The translations under genes were made by a program, and so were the position numbers. The notes beneath the pieces were generated by a model that did no database searches, was not told the DNA's origin, and worked only from the letters and a program-made list of their open reading frames with translations. Positions 59,101-64,000 of a stretch of 64,000 nt of DNA are shown in pieces. Origin of the DNA: CAZGAQ01 sp964523405 (lineage in GTDB: Bacteria > Planctomycetota > Phycisphaerae > UBA1845 > Fen-1342); assembly GCA_964523405.1 (NCBI GenBank), contig CAZGAQ010000019.1, positions 1 to 64,000 of the forward strand, written 5' to 3'. Positions within the stretch are counted from its first letter, which is position 1. Each line of letters starts with the position of its first letter.

Positions 59101-61029
59101 CTAGGGGTGCCCGCCGGCGGGCGCACTCGCCGGACGCGGCAGGCCGCGCTGGTTCTGCAAGGCGGCGAGCAGCCGGCGAAACTTGTCATTTTGCGGCGCA
59201 AGTCGGACAGCCCGCTCGGCTTCGGCGATGGCCTCGTCGTAGCGGCGCTGGCCCTGCAAGACCATGGCCAGACCCACGTGGGCGTTGGCCGCATTGGGGG
59301 CGAACTTCACCGCGTTGCGGAAGTGCGGCTCGGCGTCGGCCAGCTTGCCCTGCTCCGCGAACAAGCGGCCGAGACTGATGTGCACGTCGGCGGCGCGCGG
59401 GTCCTTTTCCAGGGCGCGCTCCAGCCAGGTGCGGGCGTCCTCCGGGCGATTAAGGAGCAGGTACATGCGCCCGATGTTGCTGTCCCCGACGGCGCGGGCC
59501 TTGGGATCGCGGGCGACGGACTCCTGGAACGCGGCGAGCGCCTCGTCGTATTTTTCCTGGGCGGCCAGCACCAGGCCGAGGTTGTTGTACGCGACGTAGT
59601 AGTCCGGCTTCAGCGCGATCGCCTGGCGCAGCTCCGCCAGGGCCCTGGCGTAGTCCTTCTTCTGGTAGAGCGCGTAACCCAGGCCGGTGTGTAGCCCATA
59701 GTCGGCACCGTACTGCATCATGTAGCGGTACAGGCGCTCGGTGTCCTTCCACTGGTCGAGTTGGGCGCGGCTGGCGATGCCGCACAGGGTGCCGATTAGC
59801 GCGAGGGGGACCAGCAGCACGGCGCCGCGCTCCGTGGCGTTCATCCGGCGGCCCAGCGCGCGCCACAGATTCGTGAGCGCCCAGGTCAGTACGCACAGCA
59901 GCCCGATCACCGGGATGTAGATGTACTTGTGCGAGGCGATGATGTTCGTGAAGCCGATGATCCCCAGCGTTGGGAAGAGCATCACAAAGAAGACCAGCCA
60001 GCCGCCGGCCGGAGCGCGCGTCCAGCCCAGCGAGATCAGCAGGATCAGCAGCAGCACGCCGGTGCCGATCACGCCCGCCAGCACCATCGGGTGCGTCAGG
60101 TCCAGCGGCTCGGGGAAGGTGTAGTTGGACGTCAGGTTCGTCGGCCACACCAGCTTGTAGAGGTAGAAGACCATGTTGTGGCAGATGGTCAGCAGGATGT
60201 GGAAGGGCGGATACTCAGTGGGCAGAATAATCCGCGCCGCGCGCTTCTGCGAGACGATCGTGATCACACCCGACGCGACTGCGATGGCCAGCAGCGGGAG
60301 CTTCTCTGCGAGCGCCCGCCAGCTCAAGCGCCGCAGCGGCCACCAGTCCAGCAGCAGCAGCGCAACCGGCAGCGGCGTCGTCGTCGGTTTGGAGAGCAGA
60401 GCGAGCACCAAAGTCAGCGCGGTCGCGCCGTAGAGCCCCCAGCCGCGGCGCCGCGTGTAAAGCACGTACAAGATCAGGCAGCTGAACGCGAAGAAGGCCG
60501 CGAGCAGCGTCTTGCGCTCCGAAATCCAGGGTATGGGCTCGACCATCAGCGGGTGAATGCCGAACAGGAGGCCGACTCCCGCGGCCACCCATGCGTTGGC
60601 GAACAGCAGGTAGAGCAGCACGACCACGAGTAGGGTATTGACGACGTGCAGGATGAGGCTGGTGCGGTGGTACGGCAGGTAAGTGTCGGGTTTGCCGCCC
60701 AGGGCGGTATCGATGGCCAGCGAGATCATCGCCAGGGGCTGGTAGTAGCCGTCGACCGTGGAGGGCTGGAGAATCTCCGTCAGGAACGTGCCCATGTTGT
60801 CCCAGCTCGGATTCTGCACGAGCCGGTTCTCGCCGAGATACATGCCGTCGTCGAAATAGTCCGCCTGCGCATCCAGCGCCGGCCAATGGACGAAGGCGAC
60901 GAGCGCCGCGACGACGATGAGCAGGCTCACGAGCAGGAACCCGCTGGTGGCGGCGGAAGGGGGGCCATCGCTTGCACGCGACGCCGGCGTGTTCGGGGGC
61001 GGGACGGCCGTCGGACGTTCACTGGTCAT
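59101..61029 (-). CDS. TMTC-like multi-pass membrane protein with TPR tail (GT-C fold)
   Basis: A 642-residue protein. The N-terminal 400 residues have about ten transmembrane segments and an early acidic pair in DYFDDGMYLGENRLV, a position used by GT-C glycosyltransferases for the catalytic acid. Other shared pieces are GYYQPLAMISLAID, YHRTSLILHVVNTLLVV, PWISERKTLLAAFFAF and GIIGFTNIIASHKYIYIP. The C-terminal part (about 430-620) is a series of roughly five TPR repeats. This plan matches TMTC O-mannosyltransferases and bacterial relatives, so protein glycosylation is a reasonable inference. It is a paralogue of the next gene at 61098. Confidence 0.78.
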   Translation of the reverse strand: MTSERPTAVPPPNTPASRASDGPPSAATSGFLLVSLLIVVAALVAFVHWPALDAQADYFDDGMYLGENRLVQNPSWDNMGTFLTEILQPSTVDGYYQPLAMISLAIDTALGGKPDTYLPYHRTSLILHVVNTLLVVVLLYLLFANAWVAAGVGLLFGIHPLMVEPIPWISERKTLLAAFFAFSCLILYVLYTRRRGWGLYGATALTLVLALLSKPTTTPLPVALLLLDWWPLRRLSWRALAEKLPLLAIAVASGVITIVSQKRAARIILPTEYPPFHILLTICHNMVFYLYKLVWPTNLTSNYTFPEPLDLTHPMVLAGVIGTGVLLLILLISLGWTRAPAGGWLVFFVMLFPTLGIIGFTNIIASHKYIYIPVIGLLCVLTWALTNLWRALGRRMNATERGAVLLVPLALIGTLCGIASRAQLDQWKDTERLYRYMMQYGADYGLHTGLGYALYQKKDYARALAELRQAIALKPDYYVAYNNLGLVLAAQEKYDEALAAFQESVARDPKARAVGDSNIGRMYLLLNRPEDARTWLERALEKDPRAADVHISLGRLFAEQGKLADAEPHFRNAVKFAPNAANAHVGLAMVLQGQRRYDEAIAEAERAVRLAPQNDKFRRLLAALQNQRGLPRPASAPAGGHP

Positions 61030-61097
61030 GTCAGGACCTCAGTAAGCGGGGTGCGCGTGACACTGCAGGCCGGCCGCGGGGTCACGAGGGCGGTGCG

Positions 61098-62999
61098 CTA
61101 CGGCGCAGGCGGCGCGGCGCGCTTGGCCTTCAAGCCCTCCAGGCGTGCCTTGACGCGCGGGTCACCGGGGGCCAGCCGGGTGGCGGCTTCGTAGGCCTTC
61201 TGGGCATCATCGAGCTGGCCCTGCACCTGTAGCACCTGTCCGAGACCGATGTAGGCCCCGACGCTGTCGGGCTTCAGGTGAATGGCCGTCTGAAAGTGCT
61301 GTGCGGCGCGGGCGAGCTCGTTCTTGCGGGCCAGCGCCACCCCCAGGCTCGTGTGCACGTCGGCCGCATGGGGGTTCAACGCCAGCGCCGCTTCGTACTG
61401 CGTGATGGCTTCATCCAGGCGATCGAGCATGCCCAGGACGCGGCCATAATTGCTGTGCGTGAGCGGCGCATTGGGTTCGAGGCGCAGCGCCGCCTCGAAG
61501 AACGGCAGCGCGTCGGTGGGCTTCTGCTGGTCGGCCAGGCCCATGCCGACATTGGCCAGCGCGACATAGTTGGCCGGGTTCAGCTTCGCCGCCCGTACGA
61601 AGCACGCCAGGGCCTCGTCCTTCTGCCCGCGATTGTGCAGCTCCACGCCGAGGCGGTCGTGCAGGGTGTCCAGGTTGGGTTCACTCGCGATGAGATTGCG
61701 GTAGAGCGTTTCGGTGTCCCGCCAGGTCGCCAGGTGGCCGCGCGCTCCGACGGCTTCGATGCCGGCGAGGCCCAGCACGATCAGAATCAGAAACGCGCGT
61801 CGTCCGCCGGCGCCGGCCGCCTCGGGGCGGCCCCACAGCGTCACCAGCAGGGCGCTTGCCATGAGCAGCAGACCCAGCGTCGGCAGGTAGACATACTTGT
61901 CGGAGGTCAGGATGTTGGGAAAGCCGACCAGCCCGGCGGTCGGCAGCAGCAGAGCGAGGAAGAACAGCGCCCCGACCAAGACCGCCCGTGTGCGCAGCAG
62001 GGCGATCAGGCCGCCCAGCAGCCAGGCGGCGGTCAGCGCGCTGCCCACCACCAGCATGGCGTCTTGCCAGCCGAAGGGTTCGGGATAGGGGCGCTGCCAG
62101 CGGAGTGTGCCCGGTGCGACTAGCTTGCCCAGCGACAGGGCGACGTTGTGGCCGATCGTCAGCAGGCCCGCCAGCCATGCCGACACAGCGGGCGGCAGGC
62201 GCAGCGGCGCCGCATTGGTTTGGGAGGTGTACGTGATCCAGGCGGAGAGGGCCGCCAGCGCGGCCAGCGGCAGCTTGTCGACGACCACGAGCCAGCCGCG
62301 CCGCCGCAGGGGCCAGAAATCCAGCGCCAGCAGAAGCAGCGGCACCGGGATCGTGACCGGTTTGGCGAGCAGCGACAGCGTGAAAGCGAGACACGTCAGC
62401 GCATACAGGAGCCAGTTGGTTCGGCGGGCGTGTGCGGTGTATGCCAGCAGCGCGACCAGCGCGAAGCAGGTGGCGAGCAACGTTTTGCGTTCGCTCACCC
62501 ACGCCACGGGCTCGACCGTGAGCGGATGCAGGCCGAACAACAGCGCGAGTAGGGCCGCGACGACCGCGTTGCCGAACAACCGGTAGAGCAGCACGCCGAT
62601 CAAGACGACGTTGGCGACGTGCAGGAGCAGATTGGTGCTATGGAAGGGTTGCAGGTTGCCCGGGTGGCCGCCGCGCGCCCAGTCCACGAGCAGCGTGGTC
62701 ATGGTCAGGGGCTGGTAATAGCCGCCGACCGTTGAAGGTTGGTTCCATTCCGCGAAGAAACGCTGCACGGACGACCAGCTTGGCCGCTGCACCAGCGCGT
62801 TCTGGCCCCAGTACTGGTCGTCGTCAAAGGCGGTCGCCTTCGCGAACAGCACCGGACCATGCACGACCATGGTTGCGGTGGCCACAACGAACAACAGGCC
62901 GGCCAGCAGACCGGGGGAGGCGAACCAGGGTCGCGCCAATGGCGCGGCGGCGTCCGCGCCCGAAGTGGCGGTGCGGGGGGGCAGACTGCCAGCATCCAT
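61098..62999 (-). CDS. TMTC-like multi-pass membrane protein with TPR tail, paralogue
   Basis: A 633-residue protein with the same plan as its neighbour: TAFDDDQYWGQNALVQ (acidic pair), GYYQPLTMTTLLVDWA, FHSTNLLLHVANVVL, AWVSERKTLLATCFAL and GFPNILTSDKYVYLPTLG, then about six TPR repeats. The two genes are in tandem, 68 bases apart, and probably arose by duplication. The likely ATG is 62999 (MDAGSLPPRT); an open frame reaches 63086 but that part is Pro/Arg-rich. GT-C transferase function on secreted proteins is inferred from the FDD motif, membrane layout and TPRs, not proven. Confidence 0.78.
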   Translation of the reverse strand: MDAGSLPPRTATSGADAAAPLARPWFASPGLLAGLLFVVATATMVVHGPVLFAKATAFDDDQYWGQNALVQRPSWSSVQRFFAEWNQPSTVGGYYQPLTMTTLLVDWARGGHPGNLQPFHSTNLLLHVANVVLIGVLLYRLFGNAVVAALLALLFGLHPLTVEPVAWVSERKTLLATCFALVALLAYTAHARRTNWLLYALTCLAFTLSLLAKPVTIPVPLLLLALDFWPLRRRGWLVVVDKLPLAALAALSAWITYTSQTNAAPLRLPPAVSAWLAGLLTIGHNVALSLGKLVAPGTLRWQRPYPEPFGWQDAMLVVGSALTAAWLLGGLIALLRTRAVLVGALFFLALLLPTAGLVGFPNILTSDKYVYLPTLGLLLMASALLVTLWGRPEAAGAGGRRAFLILIVLGLAGIEAVGARGHLATWRDTETLYRNLIASEPNLDTLHDRLGVELHNRGQKDEALACFVRAAKLNPANYVALANVGMGLADQQKPTDALPFFEAALRLEPNAPLTHSNYGRVLGMLDRLDEAITQYEAALALNPHAADVHTSLGVALARKNELARAAQHFQTAIHLKPDSVGAYIGLGQVLQVQGQLDDAQKAYEAATRLAPGDPRVKARLEGLKAKRAAPPAP

Positions 63000-63213
63000 C
63001 GGGTCATCCCTTCCTGGGCCGCGTTCCCGCGGCGCGCCGCGCGCCGGCGAAGCCCAGGCGTGTCCGCGGGGTCGTGGGGCCGACAAGCCCCGGGGTCCGG
63101 CGAAAACGTGGCCAACGCTGGCATCTTAGCGTGGGCGGTTCCGGCCCGGCAAGCAAAGTGTGGACGCGCACCGCAGGCGACGGGGCGGCGCGGCGCGCGC
63201 CGTGAATGGCGAC

Positions 63214-64000
63214 TCACCAGCCGTCGCGGCGCAGGTTGCGGTCGCCGTAGTGGATCAGCACCTCGGGGCCGGTGGTCTGCAGGCCGCGCGCCAGCTCGAT
63301 GCCCATCGCGCACACATCCGGCGCGTCGTCGTGCTCGCCGGCGGGAAAGTGCAGGAATTGCTCTTCCACCTCCGGGGGCAGGACGGCGGGCAAACGAAAC
63401 GTGCCGTTCTCGTAGAACGTCGAGCTGGCCGTGATGCGGGCGTGTTTCGGTGCCCGCTGCGGAATCGGCACGATCGGCAGATACAGGTGGTGACGCCGGC
63501 TCGCGTCTTCCAGCGACTGCACCAGCACCCCCTGGTAGGCCACGGATTCGATGCCGATCCGCAGGGGCCGCCACTGCCGGGCGGCGGCGACCAGGCGCTC
63601 GATCTGTTCGATGAAGCCGATGCGCGCCACGCTGAGTTGCCGGGTGTAGATCACGCCGGTCTCCGTATCGATGCTGCCGACCCACAGCGCAAAGAAATCG
63701 CCGTCTTCGACGCCGAGGGCCGGATCGACTGCGATCACCTGGACAAGCCGTTCGGGCACGAGTTCGGATTCGGCATAGCGCTGCAGCCACTCAGGCCTGA
63801 AGACGCGCCGGGTGCGGTCGACCGGATGGGCCTGGTACTCCTGCTCGAAGGCGAGTGTGCCGATGCGAGCGCGCTCCTCTTCCAGGCGTTCGACCGGCCA
63901 GCGCGCCGGCCACAGCGCCATGGGGCGGAACGTGCCGTCGGCGTCTTCCTCGGCTTCCAGGGCGCGGTAAACGGCGTAGTCCCAGCCGGGGAAGCGTTGG
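63214..64000 (-). CDS. Phage terminase large subunit, C-terminal part (runs off the right edge)
   Basis: The last 260 or so residues of a DNA-packaging terminase are visible; the 5' part lies outside the window. The nuclease (RNase H-like) domain shows the acidic motif VIAVDPALGVEDGDFFALWVG and LRIGIESVAYQGVLVQSL with a catalytic-type glutamate, plus FYENGTFRLP and AGEHDDAPDVCAMGIELA near the end (third acidic residue). Reading continues open in frame through position 64000 (QRFPGWDYAVYRALEAEED), so the gene is not truncated at 63921. It marks a prophage, phage remnant or transfer agent to the right. Confidence 0.8.
   Translation of the reverse strand, partial: QRFPGWDYAVYRALEAEEDADGTFRPMALWPARWPVERLEEERARIGTLAFEQEYQAHPVDRTRRVFRPEWLQRYAESELVPERLVQVIAVDPALGVEDGDFFALWVGSIDTETGVIYTRQLSVARIGFIEQIERLVAAARQWRPLRIGIESVAYQGVLVQSLEDASRRHHLYLPIVPIPQRAPKHARITASSTFYENGTFRLPAVLPPEVEEQFLHFPAGEHDDAPDVCAMGIELARGLQTTGPEVLIHYGDRNLRRDGW

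Overview
The window is 64 kb of GC-rich bacterial chromosome. It most likely comes from an uncultured Planctomycetota bacterium, probably class Phycisphaerae. I infer this from protein types, not from a marker gene: secreted proteins ending in paired dockerin-like calcium motifs of the GDLDGSG...DFQQF kind, two PEP-CTERM proteins, a PilM-type operon with proline/glycine-rich linkers, and a membrane protein with the CxxCxYDLxGLxxxxCPECG zinc ribbon. A run of ten Ns at 18378-18387 shows this is an assembled scaffold, as expected for a metagenome bin.

Layout. 1-8910: a terminator from an upstream gene, a secreted GHL10-type glycoside hydrolase, a PEP-CTERM protein and a 1525-residue secreted multidomain protein. 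9036-17585: der, an isochorismatase-fold protein without the usual cysteine, a GlmM-like phosphohexomutase, a GlgP-type alpha-glucan phosphorylase and a secreted formylglycine-generating-enzyme-like protein. 17775-27568: a bifunctional-nuclease-family protein, an alpha/beta-hydrolase-like gene broken by the scaffold gap, a GH38 alpha-mannosidase, a gamma-carbonic-anhydrase-like protein, an aldo/keto reductase, a lipoprotein MsrB-MsrA fusion and a GH29 alpha-L-fucosidase. The intergenic spaces here carry several dispersed palindromic repeats. 27848-31558: a zinc-uptake locus with a ZnuB-type permease, ZnuC-type ATPase, ZnuA-type binding protein, CopG-type regulator and Fur-family regulator, plus a 7-3-7 palindromic operator candidate. 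31732-37238: a three-gene pilM operon. 37801-41993: a DUF1801 protein, an MlaF-like ATPase, a zinc-ribbon membrane protein and a two-subunit class I fumarase. 42342-45615: a second PEP-CTERM protein and a secreted GH16 enzyme with palindromic operator candidates upstream. 45777-50421: GNAT, methyltransferase, Sir2, then phoU, a DUF47 gene and pit for phosphate uptake. 50446-55662: a leftward run of ACT-domain protein, amidohydrolase, Cys/Met-metabolism PLP enzyme, purB and methyltransferase. 55796-64000: a BatA-like vWA membrane protein, a lipoprotein, two TMTC-like membrane proteins with TPR tails, and a phage terminase large-subunit fragment running off the right edge.

Together the genes suggest a polysaccharide-degrading lifestyle (mannose-, fucose- and beta-glucan-directed enzymes, glycogen phosphorolysis) with metal and phosphate homeostasis modules. 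The best candidates for new biology are the pilM operon, the CopG/Fur-controlled zinc locus with a MITE-like insert, the palindromic repeat families, and a set of apparently leaderless promoters with the -10 box 6-7 nt before the start codon. No rRNA, tRNA or CRISPR array was recognised.
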